Shown: positions 8,321-17,403 of the stretch, piece by piece
Layout of the letters: the number at the start of each line of letters is the position of its first letter
Numbering within the stretch: the stretch's first letter is position 1
NCBI RefSeq assembly: GCF_001717955.1
Contig: NZ_CP014168.1
Span: 124,001-188,000, forward strand
Reading direction: 5' to 3'
DNA from: Sphingomonas panacis
GTDB lineage: Bacteria; Pseudomonadota; Alphaproteobacteria; Sphingomonadales; Sphingomonadaceae
DNA: 64,000 bases
The notes under the pieces: generated by a model
Told to the model about the DNA's origin: nothing
Databases searched by the model: none
The model's input: the letters and a program-made list of their open reading frames with translations, nothing else
Program-made: the position numbers and the translations under genes

Positions 8321-10024
8321 ATGAACGGATCGATGCGGTGCATGGCGAGCGGAATCGCGCTTGTGCTCTCCGGCGCGCGTGCCGCGCCCGAGCCGCCACC
8401 CACGCTGAGCATCACGCTCGCCCCCGACGCGCCCGACCGCGACGGGCATATCCGCGCGATCGACCTCACGCTCGTCGTGACCGACGCCGATGCCGCTCCG
8501 GGCGCGCCGCTGTTCCACCTCCCGGCGACGGCGAACACCGTCGTCACCAGCGCGGACGACATCACCGCCCTCACCGCGACCGACGCGCGCGGCCCGCTAT
8601 CGCTTGCCGCACAAGACACGCCAGCGGACGATTCGAACACCGATCGGGCGTGGCGCGCCGACCGGGCGGTCGCGGGGACAGTCACGATCCGCTACCGCGT
8701 GACGATCGACCCCGCCCGACCGCCACTGGTCGCGCCGCAGTACGACATCCGTACGGAAAGCGGCACCGTCTCGGGCGCAGCGAACAGCTTCGTGCTGCTG
8801 CCCGCCGACGCTAAGCCCCGCCATGTCGCCGTCCACTGGAATCTGACCAAACTCGGCGCGAACGCGATCGGCGTGTCGAGCTTCGGCGTCGGCGATGTCG
8901 CGCCGGACACACCGATCACGCCCGACCGCCTTGGCTCGGTCTATTACATGGCCGGGACGCCGGGCCTGTACCGCGCGCCCGGCTTCTTCGCTGCGTGGCA
9001 GGGCACACCCGCCTTCGCCGCAGCCGAGGTGATGCAATGGGCGAGCAAGCTGCACGCCTTTTACGGCAGCTTCTTCGGCTACCGGCCGCCCAGCTTCGGC
9101 GTGTTCGCGCGCACCAACGCGGGCAACCCCGGCAGCGGCATCGGCCTGGTCGATTCGTTCGCCTTCACCTTCGGCCCGACCTCGACCGCTGAGGAGATGC
9201 GCACGCTGCTGGCGCACGAGATGCTGCACGCATGGGTTAACTCGCTCGACGGATCGATGGACGCGGCGAACGGCCTCGGCGCGGCGTGGTTCGGCGAGGG
9301 GCTGGCGGTCTATTACCAGCGTGCGCTGCCGTACCGCGCCGGGCTGATCCCGACCGCCGCTTTCCTGGCCGACCTCAACGAAACCGCCGGCCGCTATTAC
9401 ACCAACGCGATGATCGCGACGCCCAACGCGGACATTGCGGCGGGGTTCTGGCGCGACACCCGCATCCGCGTGCTGCCTTATGATCGCGGCTCGCTCTATT
9501 TCGCCACCGTCAATGCCGCCATCCGCGCGCGATCGGGCGGGCGGCGATCGCTCGACGATCTCGTTCGCGAGATGCTCGCCGCCCGCCGCCGGGGCGAGGC
9601 GATGACTCTCGTGATGTGGCGCCGGATGCTCGCGGCCGAGCTCGGGCAGTCGGGCATCCAGTCGTTCGAGGCGATGCTCGCCGGGAAGACCGTGCTACCG
9701 CCGTCCGACGCTTTCGGTGCGCGGTTTGAGCGGGTGAAGGTACCATTGCGGCGCTGGCAGCTCGGCTTCGATCCCGCCTCGACGACGACTTCGCCGAAGA
9801 CCGTGCGCGGGCTGATTCCGGGGTCGAACGCCGCGCTGGCCGGCCTTCGCAACGGTGACCATATCACCACCGCCTTCCCTCAGGACGCACCGCAGGGCGA
9901 TCAACACGCGACGCTAGACCTCAAGATCGAACGCGACGGGAGACCGATGGTGATCCACTACCTGCCACGCGGCAAGACCGTTCTGGCGTGGCAGTGGCGG
10001 CTGCGTTCGGCGGGCAAGCGGTAA
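8321..10024 (+). CDS. M61 family metallopeptidase with C-terminal PDZ domain
   Basis: A 567-residue secreted peptidase with a short N-terminal signal sequence. The zinc site HEMLH lies at 299-303 and the third ligand Glu326 is in WFGEGLAVYY, the M1/M61 gluzincin arrangement. A PDZ-like segment (GLIPGSNAALAGLRNGDHI) occupies the C-terminus, as in glycyl aminopeptidases. The ribosome site GGAAAGGAAG precedes the ATG. It probably trims peptides in the periplasm alongside the S10 enzyme. It stands alone between the Lrp gene and the DUF763 gene. Confidence 0.85.
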   Translation: MNGSMRCMASGIALVLSGARAAPEPPPTLSITLAPDAPDRDGHIRAIDLTLVVTDADAAPGAPLFHLPATANTVVTSADDITALTATDARGPLSLAAQDTPADDSNTDRAWRADRAVAGTVTIRYRVTIDPARPPLVAPQYDIRTESGTVSGAANSFVLLPADAKPRHVAVHWNLTKLGANAIGVSSFGVGDVAPDTPITPDRLGSVYYMAGTPGLYRAPGFFAAWQGTPAFAAAEVMQWASKLHAFYGSFFGYRPPSFGVFARTNAGNPGSGIGLVDSFAFTFGPTSTAEEMRTLLAHEMLHAWVNSLDGSMDAANGLGAAWFGEGLAVYYQRALPYRAGLIPTAAFLADLNETAGRYYTNAMIATPNADIAAGFWRDTRIRVLPYDRGSLYFATVNAAIRARSGGRRSLDDLVREMLAARRRGEAMTLVMWRRMLAAELGQSGIQSFEAMLAGKTVLPPSDAFGARFERVKVPLRRWQLGFDPASTTTSPKTVRGLIPGSNAALAGLRNGDHITTAFPQDAPQGDQHATLDLKIERDGRPMVIHYLPRGKTVLAWQWRLRSAGKR

Positions 10025-10244
10025 AATCAAACCACCGCGTCGAGGGCCACGGAGACGATTCTCACCGCGGCGCTCACGGCAACCTCCTCTTCTGCTTCGT
10101 GCTTGTTGCCGGAGCCCGTGAACGGCTCGCCAAGTTTCCGCGAGAAGCAGTTCCCTGTATGTTTCAATCGTGCTACGCCGCCCGGATGCCGGTGTCGGTT
10201 CCTCATCGCGTGCTTGCCTGTGCTGCGCAGACTGCCGTCGCCTG

Positions 10245-11513
10245 ATGGGCAAGCGTGCCGGCAGCGCCGACCTTCCGCTGCATGGCGGTCGCGTGCCCGC
10301 GTGGCTCGGGCAGCGCATGACCCGGCTCGGCACCGTCATCACCGAGGCGATCGTGCTGGAATATGGCCGCGACGAGTTCCTGCGCCGCCTCGCCCATCCG
10401 TTCTGGTTCCAGTCGTTCGGTGCCGTGATGGGGATGGATTGGCATTCGTCCGGCATCACCACCAGCGTGATCGGCGCACTGAAACGCGGCCTTGCACCGT
10501 TGTCTAGCGAACTCGGCATTCACGTCTGCGGCGGTCGTGGCAAACATTCGCGCGCGACACCGGGCGAGTTGCTCGCGGTCGGGGAGCGGGTCGGGCTGGA
10601 CGGCGCCGATCTCGCGCGTTCGAGTCGGCTCGTCGCCAAGGTCGATAGCGCGGCGCTTCAGGACGGGTTCGACCTCTACCTGCACGGGTTCATCGTCGCC
10701 GACGACGGCCAGTGGGTGGTCGTGCAACAGGGCATGAACGATGCGCGGCGGCAGGCGCGACGATATCATTGGCATTCGCAAGGCCTGGAGAGCTTCGTCG
10801 ATGCGCCGCACGCCGCCATCGAGGGGCACGGACAGGGCACGATCGTCAATCTCGCCGATCGGCGTGCGGCCGCGTCGCGCGACAGCCAGCTCGACCTGCT
10901 CGCCACGATCGGCCCCGATGGCATCACACGCCACTTCGGCGAGGCGCGGGCGCGACCGGCTCCGCCCGAGCCGGCACAGGCGGTGCTGCCTCACCTGATC
11001 CTTCCCGATCGGCACGATGTCCGCGCCGAGGACGTGGTCGCGCGCCGCCTGCATGGCGCGCTCGCCGCCGCCGCCGACCGCGGTCCCCGGGATTTCGCGG
11101 AGTTGCTTCTCGTCCCCGGCATCGGCGCGCGCGCGGTCGAAGCGCTCGCGCTGGTCGCGGAGGTCGTTCACGGCGCACCATGCCGGTTCAGCGACCCGGC
11201 GCGATTCTCGCTCGCCCATGGCGGCAAGGATCGTCATCCCTTCCCGGTGCCCACCAAAGTCTATGACCACACCATCGGCGTGATGAAGTCGGCGGTGTGC
11301 AAAGCGAAGCTTGGGCAACAGGAGGAACTGGCCGCGATCCGCCGGCTCGACGATCAGGCCCGGCGCCTCGAAGCGGCCGCGACCGGACCGTCGGTAGAGG
11401 TCTATATGGCTAGTGAACGCGCTCGCTCGCACGGCTTTGGGGGGCGGAGCGTGTTCGGTTGGGAGCCGCCGGCGGAGACGGCAAGGCCGACGCGCGGGCA
11501 GGACCTGCCATGA
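10245..11513 (+). CDS. DUF763 domain-containing protein
   Basis: A 422-residue protein matching the DUF763 family, with the typical opening GSADLPLHGGRVPAWL and conserved stretches GVMGMDWHSSGITTSV, CGGRGKHSR and YHWHSQ. A helix-hairpin-helix-like segment (LLLVPGIGARAVEALA, about 285-300) suggests nucleic-acid contact, and PVPTKVYDHTI is a conserved C-terminal stretch. No biochemical function is established that I know of. I prefer the ATG at 10245 over the longer open frame because conserved sequence begins there. It stands alone and converges on the catabolic cluster. Confidence 0.8.
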   Translation: MGKRAGSADLPLHGGRVPAWLGQRMTRLGTVITEAIVLEYGRDEFLRRLAHPFWFQSFGAVMGMDWHSSGITTSVIGALKRGLAPLSSELGIHVCGGRGKHSRATPGELLAVGERVGLDGADLARSSRLVAKVDSAALQDGFDLYLHGFIVADDGQWVVVQQGMNDARRQARRYHWHSQGLESFVDAPHAAIEGHGQGTIVNLADRRAAASRDSQLDLLATIGPDGITRHFGEARARPAPPEPAQAVLPHLILPDRHDVRAEDVVARRLHGALAAAADRGPRDFAELLLVPGIGARAVEALALVAEVVHGAPCRFSDPARFSLAHGGKDRHPFPVPTKVYDHTIGVMKSAVCKAKLGQQEELAAIRRLDDQARRLEAAATGPSVEVYMASERARSHGFGGRSVFGWEPPAETARPTRGQDLP

Positions 11514-11657
11514 CGATGCGCGCTTTCGATCTGTTCGATACGCCGGTTCTGCCGGGCCTGTCTAGCGTACGCCCGGAAAGACATTCTGCGATAGGTTCAG
11601 CGCCGCACTCTCAATCGCGGTTGGCAAGCCGGCGGCCATAGCTTTTCCGCTGCGGAC

Positions 11658-12689
11658 TCAGGCGCTCGAATCTTCCGTTGTGACTAACAGCGTTCCTGTG
11701 TTCAGGCCGGAGAACAGACCCGCGAATGCATTTGGCAGCGTTTCGAATCCTTTCCGCACGTCGATCCGGCATTGCAGCTGGCGGCTGGCGGACCATGCGC
11801 CGATCGCCGCCGTAGCCTCGTCATAACGCGCGGCGAAATCTCCGACGACGAAGCCTTCCATCCGGAGTCGCCCATATACGAGCTTCATCATATCGTTCGG
11901 GCCGGCGGCCGGTCGGCCGGTATCATAGGCGGAGATCTGGCCGCACAGCACGATCCTGCCATGCGGCACCATCTGATCGATCGCGTCTTGCAGGATTTGA
12001 CCGCCCACATTGTCGAAGAAAAGATGGTATCCGCCGGGGCTCGCGGCCTTCAGCCGGGATACCATGTCGCCCGAGCGATAATCGATCGCGGCGGCCACTC
12101 CGCAGTGTTCTTCCAACCAGCGGCATTTTTCCTGCCCGCCCGCGACGGCAACGACGCGGCAGCCCGCTAGTTTCGCCATCTGGCACGCCATCGCACCCAC
12201 GGAGCCGGCGGCGCCGGAAACGAGGACGGTCATTCCCGGTTCGGGCTCTCCGATGGCGAACAGACCGAAATAGGCCGTCAGGCTGTTCGGTGAATATAGC
12301 GTCATGGCATCGATCGGGTCCATGCCACGCGGAATCGTGGTGACCGGAACCACCGCCGCGTCGGGCCGCAGCACGGCATAGTCCTGCCACGGAGTCACGG
12401 CGGTCACGAGATCACCGATTTTGAAACGGGAATGACGCGTGGCGACGACCTCGGACGCGGCCATTCCTCGGATCGGTTGTCCGATGTCGATCGCCCCTCG
12501 ATAGCTTCGGTCGGGTGGGTTAAGCCAGTTGCGGATCGTCGGAGCACAGGAGAAGATCAGCGTCCGCACGAGGATCTCGCCGTCCGCGAGGTCCGGCGCC
12601 GCATAATCCTCTTCGCGATACGCGAAGTCGGAGGCGGCGACCGGCCCTTCGGGCCGTCGCGCCAGAACCCACGTGCGGTTGAGGCTCAC
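11658..12689 (-). CDS. NADP-dependent MDR family oxidoreductase (CurA/LTB4DH-like)
   Basis: A 343-residue zinc-free medium-chain reductase like leukotriene B4 12-hydroxydehydrogenase and CurA. The start NRTWVLARRPEG, the loop RGMAASEV, the cofactor motif GAAGSVGAMACQMAKLAGCRVV and FDNVGGQILQDAI are all present. Such enzymes reduce alpha,beta-unsaturated ketones or enoyl thioesters with NADPH. It is the last gene of the seven-gene leftward operon and overlaps the FadJ-like gene by 4 bp. It may saturate an enone or enoyl-CoA intermediate. Confidence 0.87.
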   Translation of the reverse strand: MSLNRTWVLARRPEGPVAASDFAYREEDYAAPDLADGEILVRTLIFSCAPTIRNWLNPPDRSYRGAIDIGQPIRGMAASEVVATRHSRFKIGDLVTAVTPWQDYAVLRPDAAVVPVTTIPRGMDPIDAMTLYSPNSLTAYFGLFAIGEPEPGMTVLVSGAAGSVGAMACQMAKLAGCRVVAVAGGQEKCRWLEEHCGVAAAIDYRSGDMVSRLKAASPGGYHLFFDNVGGQILQDAIDQMVPHGRIVLCGQISAYDTGRPAAGPNDMMKLVYGRLRMEGFVVGDFAARYDEATAAIGAWSASRQLQCRIDVRKGFETLPNAFAGLFSGLNTGTLLVTTEDSSA

Positions 12690-14755
12690 GCCGTTTCGCC
12701 GAAGCCACGTCCCTTGTCAGCAAGTCTGACAAGAAGATCCGTCGGACAGAACGCCTCGCCGTATCGACCTTCCAGTTCCCGCATTTCCGCGACGATCCTG
12801 CCCAGCCCGATCTGATTGGCCCAGAACAGCGGGCCGCCGCGATAGACGGGCCAGTTATAGCCGAGGATGGCCGCAATATCGACGTCGGAGGCTCGCAGCG
12901 CGATGCCTTCCTCGAGGATCTTCGCCCCTTCGTTCACGACCGGATAGAGAAGCCGGGCCAGCAAAGCCTCGTCCCCGCTCGTCGCATCGGGCCGTATTCC
13001 GCGCGTTGCCGCAACGTCGCGTATCAACTCCGAGGTGATGCCCGATTCGCTCGGGCGTCGCGTATCGTCATAATCGTAATACCCCGCGCCCCGCTTCTGG
13101 CCGAGTCGACCGCAGGCGACGAGCTCACCCATCACGGTGCGCTCGGTTGAATCGCGGCCGATCACGTCGAGCCCGACCAAGTCCATCATCTGGAAATGGC
13201 CCATCGCGAAGCCATATTCCACGAGCGCGCGGTCGATCGCGTCGATCGGCGTGCCCTCGAGCATCATCGCTTCGGCCTGGGCGCCGCGCGGCGCGAGCAG
13301 ACGGTTGGCGATGAAGCCATCGCAAACGCCGCTCAAGACCGGCACTTTGCCGATCCGCTTGGCAAGTCGCATCGCCGTCGCCACCACCGGCTTCGCCGTC
13401 GCGGCCCCGCGGACCACCTCCAGCAACCGCATCACATTCGCCGGCGAGAAGAAGTGCAGTCCGATCACCCACTCCGGGCGGCTGGTAGCCTCCGCGATCC
13501 GGTTCAGGTCGAGGAAGGATGTGTTGGAGGCGAGAATGGCGCCCGGCTTGGCAATGCGGTCGAGCTTGCCGAAAATCTCGCGCTTGACGTCCAGACTTTC
13601 ATACACCGCCTCGATGACGAGATCGGCGTCCGCAAGCGTCGCCAGATCAAGACCGGGCGAGATCAGCCCCATGCGCTGTTCCACCTGCTCGGCGCTCATC
13701 CGGCCTTTCCGAACGGTCGCCTCATAGTTCCGCCGGATGACGGCAACGCCGCGATCGATCGCCTCCTGCGTCATCTCGACCAGCGTGACCGGAATGCCGG
13801 CGTTGAGAAAATTCATCGTGATGCCGCCGCCCATCGTACCGGCGCCGATAACGCCGACCGAGCGGATATCGAGTATCTCGGTGTCGGCGGAAACATCAGG
13901 CACCCGCGCCGCCTCACGCTCGGCGAAGAAGACATGGCGCTGCGCCGCGGATTGCGGGGTTGCCACCAGATGCTCGAACAGCGCAGTCTCTCGTGCCAAG
14001 CCTTCTTCGAACGGCAGATCGACAGCGGCTTGTACCGCCGCGATGATCGCGTCCGGCGCGGCGAAGCCTTTGAAGCGGCGGGCATTCTTGGCGGCGAAGT
14101 CCGAGAAGATCACCGGCCTTTTCCGGTCAACGACGGTCCACACCTCGTGATCACGCGCCCTGGGCCGCGCCGAACCGCGGGCAACGACATCGCGCGCGAA
14201 GGCAATCGCACTTTCGCGCAGGTTTCCGTCAGGAACGAGCGTGTCGATCAAACCAAGCGACAGCGCCTCCTTAGCCCGGATCTGCCGCCCGGAGGTAATG
14301 ATGTCCAGCGCCGCTTCGGCACCGACGAGCCTCGGCACGCGCTGCGTGCCCCCCGCCCCTGGTAAAAGGCCAAGATGCACCTCGGGCAGCCCGACCTTCG
14401 CCGTCTCTGCGGCAACACGATAATGGCAGGCGAGTGCCAGTTCGAAGCCGCCACCAAGCGCCGTACCGTGGATCGCCGCGATCACCGGCTTGGGCGCCTG
14501 CTCGATCAGCGCGAACAGCTCGGCGAAGCTGGGCGGCTGCGGGGCCTTGCCGAATTCGGTGATGTCCGCACCCGCGATGAAGGTACGCCCGGCGCAAAGG
14601 ATCACGACCGCCTCGACCGCGGAGTCCGCCAGCGCCTGTTGGAGTTCGCGCAGCAGGCTGGCGCGCAGCGGCGCCGACAACGCGTTCACCGGGGGATTAT
14701 CGAGCGTGATGATGGCGATTCCGCCGGTCAGGGCACTCGCTGCCAGTATGGTCAT
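12686..14755 (-). CDS. FadJ/FadB-like enoyl-CoA hydratase/3-hydroxyacyl-CoA dehydrogenase
   Basis: A 689-residue fusion of standard size. The N-terminal crotonase half carries AAIHGTALGGGFELALACHY and the catalytic LPEVHLGLLPGAGGTQ (about 95-130). The second half has the NAD motif GVIGAGTMGGGITMNF (about 300) and two 3-hydroxyacyl-CoA dehydrogenase C-terminal domains. It catalyses the hydration and NAD oxidation steps of beta-oxidation. It lies 12 bp after the acyl-CoA synthetase gene and overlaps the oxidoreductase gene, so these genes form one transcription unit. Confidence 0.9.
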   Translation of the reverse strand: MTILAASALTGGIAIITLDNPPVNALSAPLRASLLRELQQALADSAVEAVVILCAGRTFIAGADITEFGKAPQPPSFAELFALIEQAPKPVIAAIHGTALGGGFELALACHYRVAAETAKVGLPEVHLGLLPGAGGTQRVPRLVGAEAALDIITSGRQIRAKEALSLGLIDTLVPDGNLRESAIAFARDVVARGSARPRARDHEVWTVVDRKRPVIFSDFAAKNARRFKGFAAPDAIIAAVQAAVDLPFEEGLARETALFEHLVATPQSAAQRHVFFAEREAARVPDVSADTEILDIRSVGVIGAGTMGGGITMNFLNAGIPVTLVEMTQEAIDRGVAVIRRNYEATVRKGRMSAEQVEQRMGLISPGLDLATLADADLVIEAVYESLDVKREIFGKLDRIAKPGAILASNTSFLDLNRIAEATSRPEWVIGLHFFSPANVMRLLEVVRGAATAKPVVATAMRLAKRIGKVPVLSGVCDGFIANRLLAPRGAQAEAMMLEGTPIDAIDRALVEYGFAMGHFQMMDLVGLDVIGRDSTERTVMGELVACGRLGQKRGAGYYDYDDTRRPSESGITSELIRDVAATRGIRPDATSGDEALLARLLYPVVNEGAKILEEGIALRASDVDIAAILGYNWPVYRGGPLFWANQIGLGRIVAEMRELEGRYGEAFCPTDLLVRLADKGRGFGETA

Positions 14756-14767
14756 TGTCCGTGTCTC

Positions 14768-16297
14768 CTAAACGGCGGAGGACACCACACGGCGGCCGAC
14801 TTCGTCGATCGCGAGCGCGGCCATCGCCTTCTTGTCCAATTTGCCGGTGGCGGTGACGTGCATCGCTTCGACCAGCACCAGATGCTCGGGCCATTTCTTT
14901 CGCGACACACCTTGTGCGGCCATGTGCTCGAGCAGCGCGGAAAGATCGAACGCAACCGCGCCCGGGCGCAGCCGGCACACCGCACACGCCTGCTCGCCGA
15001 GCTTGCGCTCTGGCACCGCCACCACCGCGACCTCTGCAATCGCCGGATGGCGCAACAGCGCCGCCTCGACTTCGGCGGGGTCGATGTTGAAACCGCCGCG
15101 GATGATCTGATCCTTGATCCGGCCGACCACGCGCACGAAACCGTCCTCGTCGCGGATGATCTCGTCACCCGTCAGATAAAATCCGTCGGGCGTCTTGCGT
15201 TCCTGGCCGGCACCGAGTCCGTTGGCATAACCGAGAAACAGCGAGGGGCCGCGCACACCGGCTTGCCCGCGTGCGCCTCTCGCGAGAGCGCGCAATTCGG
15301 CATCGAACGCTTCCTCCTCGGTGCCCGGGAACGGGATTCCATCAGAAATCTGGCGACGTTCGAGCGAATGGTCGGGCCGAGTCGACGCGTGGCCCATGCA
15401 TTCCGACATTCCGAACATGCGAAGCGCCTTGAGCCCCAGCAAAGCATCGGCGTCCGCGATCAGTTCAGCGGTCATCGCACTGCCGCCGACCGCCATCGCG
15501 CGCAGCGGCAAGCGTCCGTGCCACTCGCCCTGCCGCGCCGCCTCGACCATAGAGAAAAGGTGTGTCGGCACTGCGATCGCCCAGCCGCAACGATAACGTT
15601 CGGCCCGGCGCAACGCCTCGGCTGGAACCCAAGGGTCGACCAATATCAACGGATGACCCAGCGAAAGCGCGAAATGCGCCGTGAAGGTGAAGCCCGGCGC
15701 GCTGTCCAACGGGACGATACCGAGAATCGCGTCATCACCCTGAAGGCCGGCGATGGCGGCGCAGGCGCGCGTCGCGTAATTGAGTGCCCCTGCCCCGTGC
15801 ATCACGCCCTTGGGAATGCCGGTGCTGCCGGAGGTGAAGCCGATCAGAACGGTCTGCGCGTCACGCGGATCGGTCGACCGGCCCCCTTCCGACGCGAGCA
15901 CATCCACCGTGACCGCATCTGTCGGCGTCACTTTGGCGGTGTGTCCGACGCGCGATTCGATCAAGGCGAGGTCCGCCGTCCCGAGCTTTGGCGAAACCGG
16001 ACAGAACACGGCATCAAGCGACGATACCGCCAGGGCCGTCGCGATCGTGGCCGGATTCTTATGCGCCGCGACGAGGACGCGCGATCCCGCGCCGACACCC
16101 GCACCGACGAGGTCGGTCGCGATCCCGGCGGCGAGCGCGCGAAGCTCGCGACGGTTCCAAAGCCTGTCCTGACAATCCGCCATTGCCAGAGCGTCGGGAT
16201 CGGCGGCGACGAGCGCGTCGAACTGTGGCCAGAGGCGGGCCTCGTTCCACTCGAACGGAGCATGCATGGCATCGTCAGGCAATGGATTGTCCCCCAT
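14768..16297 (-). CDS. AMP-binding acyl-CoA synthetase
   Basis: A 509-residue ANL-superfamily ligase that activates a carboxylic acid to its CoA thioester using ATP. Motif A3 (IGFTSGSTGIPKGVMH), the A5-like FGMSECMG, A7 YLTGDEI, A8 GRIKDQIIRGGFNIDP and the A10 Lys of TGKLDKKAM are all present. It shares its operon with the hydratase/dehydrogenase, so it probably starts the pathway. The assigned start overlaps the upstream SDR gene by 23 bp. An internal ATG at 16267 would remove this overlap; neither has a strong ribosome site. Confidence 0.88.
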   Translation of the reverse strand: MGDNPLPDDAMHAPFEWNEARLWPQFDALVAADPDALAMADCQDRLWNRRELRALAAGIATDLVGAGVGAGSRVLVAAHKNPATIATALAVSSLDAVFCPVSPKLGTADLALIESRVGHTAKVTPTDAVTVDVLASEGGRSTDPRDAQTVLIGFTSGSTGIPKGVMHGAGALNYATRACAAIAGLQGDDAILGIVPLDSAPGFTFTAHFALSLGHPLILVDPWVPAEALRRAERYRCGWAIAVPTHLFSMVEAARQGEWHGRLPLRAMAVGGSAMTAELIADADALLGLKALRMFGMSECMGHASTRPDHSLERRQISDGIPFPGTEEEAFDAELRALARGARGQAGVRGPSLFLGYANGLGAGQERKTPDGFYLTGDEIIRDEDGFVRVVGRIKDQIIRGGFNIDPAEVEAALLRHPAIAEVAVVAVPERKLGEQACAVCRLRPGAVAFDLSALLEHMAAQGVSRKKWPEHLVLVEAMHVTATGKLDKKAMAALAIDEVGRRVVSSAV

Positions 16298-17069
16298 CGA
16301 CGAGGAAGGTCTGCCCGGTGATGAAACTTCCTGCCTCCGACGCGAGCAAGGCCAGCATGCCGGTTATTTCCTCGGGCCTGCCGAAGCGGCGCAGCAGGAT
16401 GCCTGCGCGGGTCTTCTCCTGCGTGGCGGCGTCGAGCGTCTCGGTCATGCCAGTTTCGATCGACCCAGGCGCGATCGCGTTGACGCGGATGCCGTGCTGC
16501 GCCCATTGTGCGGCGAGATCGCTGGTGAGGTGAACGATCGCCGCTTTGCTCGTGGTGTACGGCACGACTTGACCGGCATCGGGCTGGTAGGAGATGAACG
16601 CTCCGACCGAGGCGATATTGATGATCGCTCCGCCCCCTTGCGCGATCATGTGCCGGGCTGCGTGGCGGCAGGCAAGGAACGTGCCGGTTACGTTCACGTC
16701 CATCACCTTCTGCCATCCTTTCAGGGGAATGTCCTGTGGCAGCCCCCACCAGGAAGCACCGGCATTGTTGATGAGGATGTCGAGGCCGCCTAACCGGTCG
16801 ACCACACTCGCGACCGCAGCCTCAACCGAGGCTTCGTCCGCGACATTGCAGGCAAGTCCGATCGCAGAGACGCCAAAGCGTTCGGCGATATCGGCGGCGA
16901 CGGCGGCACAATCAGCCTCGGTACGGGACGCCAGCGCCACCGAACACCCCAGGTCCGCGAGCGTGGCCGCCATCGCCTCGGCAAGCGCGCCCCGCCCGCC
17001 GGTAATCAGCGCGCGCTTGCCATCCAGGCGGAACTGGCTGGTCGAGAACCCGCGAACCATCTCAGCCAT
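16275..17069 (-). CDS. SDR family oxidoreductase
   Basis: A classical short-chain dehydrogenase of 264 residues. The cofactor loop is TGGRGALAEAM instead of the usual TGxxxGxG, and NNAG and YTTSK (the catalytic Tyr and Lys) are intact. The C-terminus has the GQTFLVDGG motif. The ATG at 17069 is preceded by GGAGACGAGC and overlaps the stop of the EthD-domain gene; an upstream open extension of 45 residues is low-complexity Arg/Ser and is rejected. It may oxidise a hydroxyacyl intermediate. The operon runs on into the acyl-CoA ligase. Confidence 0.87.
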   Translation of the reverse strand: MAEMVRGFSTSQFRLDGKRALITGGRGALAEAMAATLADLGCSVALASRTEADCAAVAADIAERFGVSAIGLACNVADEASVEAAVASVVDRLGGLDILINNAGASWWGLPQDIPLKGWQKVMDVNVTGTFLACRHAARHMIAQGGGAIINIASVGAFISYQPDAGQVVPYTTSKAAIVHLTSDLAAQWAQHGIRVNAIAPGSIETGMTETLDAATQEKTRAGILLRRFGRPEEITGMLALLASEAGSFITGQTFLVDGGQSIA

Positions 17070-17400
17070 TGCTCGTCTCCGCCAGCAGGTCGACCTCCTC
17101 CGTGATGAGGATGATCCGTCGGCCGCCCATACCTCTGGTCTGCGCAGTCGCCGCCTTCCATTCGGGTGACGAGAAGGCGGTATCCAGCGCCGCCTGGTCG
17201 GCAAAGGTCAGCACGGCATGCCCGTCCCATGCCGGCGCCTCGGGATTGTCGTAATCCTTGGTGACGGCGCCGTGCCGATAGGCCGTGAGCCCGGGCAGCA
17301 CTCTGGCGGCATCGGCGTGAGGCCCACGCCACCAGATCGTGAACTGCTCGTGCGTCCAGTCCGTCGGCCGGCTGGCCAGGACGACCATGCTGACCGACAT
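17062..17400 (-). CDS. EthD domain-containing protein
   Basis: A 112-residue ferredoxin-like dimeric alpha/beta-barrel protein. The family pattern HEQFTIWWRGPHADAARVLPGL is clear, with the conserved His in GPHAD, and a second strand pair near WDGHAVLTFAD. EthD-type proteins occur in degradation clusters as accessory proteins or small isomerases/decarboxylases; their reaction is usually undefined. It starts 3 bp after the enoyl-CoA hydratase stop and overlaps the SDR start, so it is tightly embedded in the operon. Confidence 0.8.
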   Translation of the reverse strand: MSVSMVVLASRPTDWTHEQFTIWWRGPHADAARVLPGLTAYRHGAVTKDYDNPEAPAWDGHAVLTFADQAALDTAFSSPEWKAATAQTRGMGGRRIILITEEVDLLAETSNG

Positions 17401-17403
17401 CGC

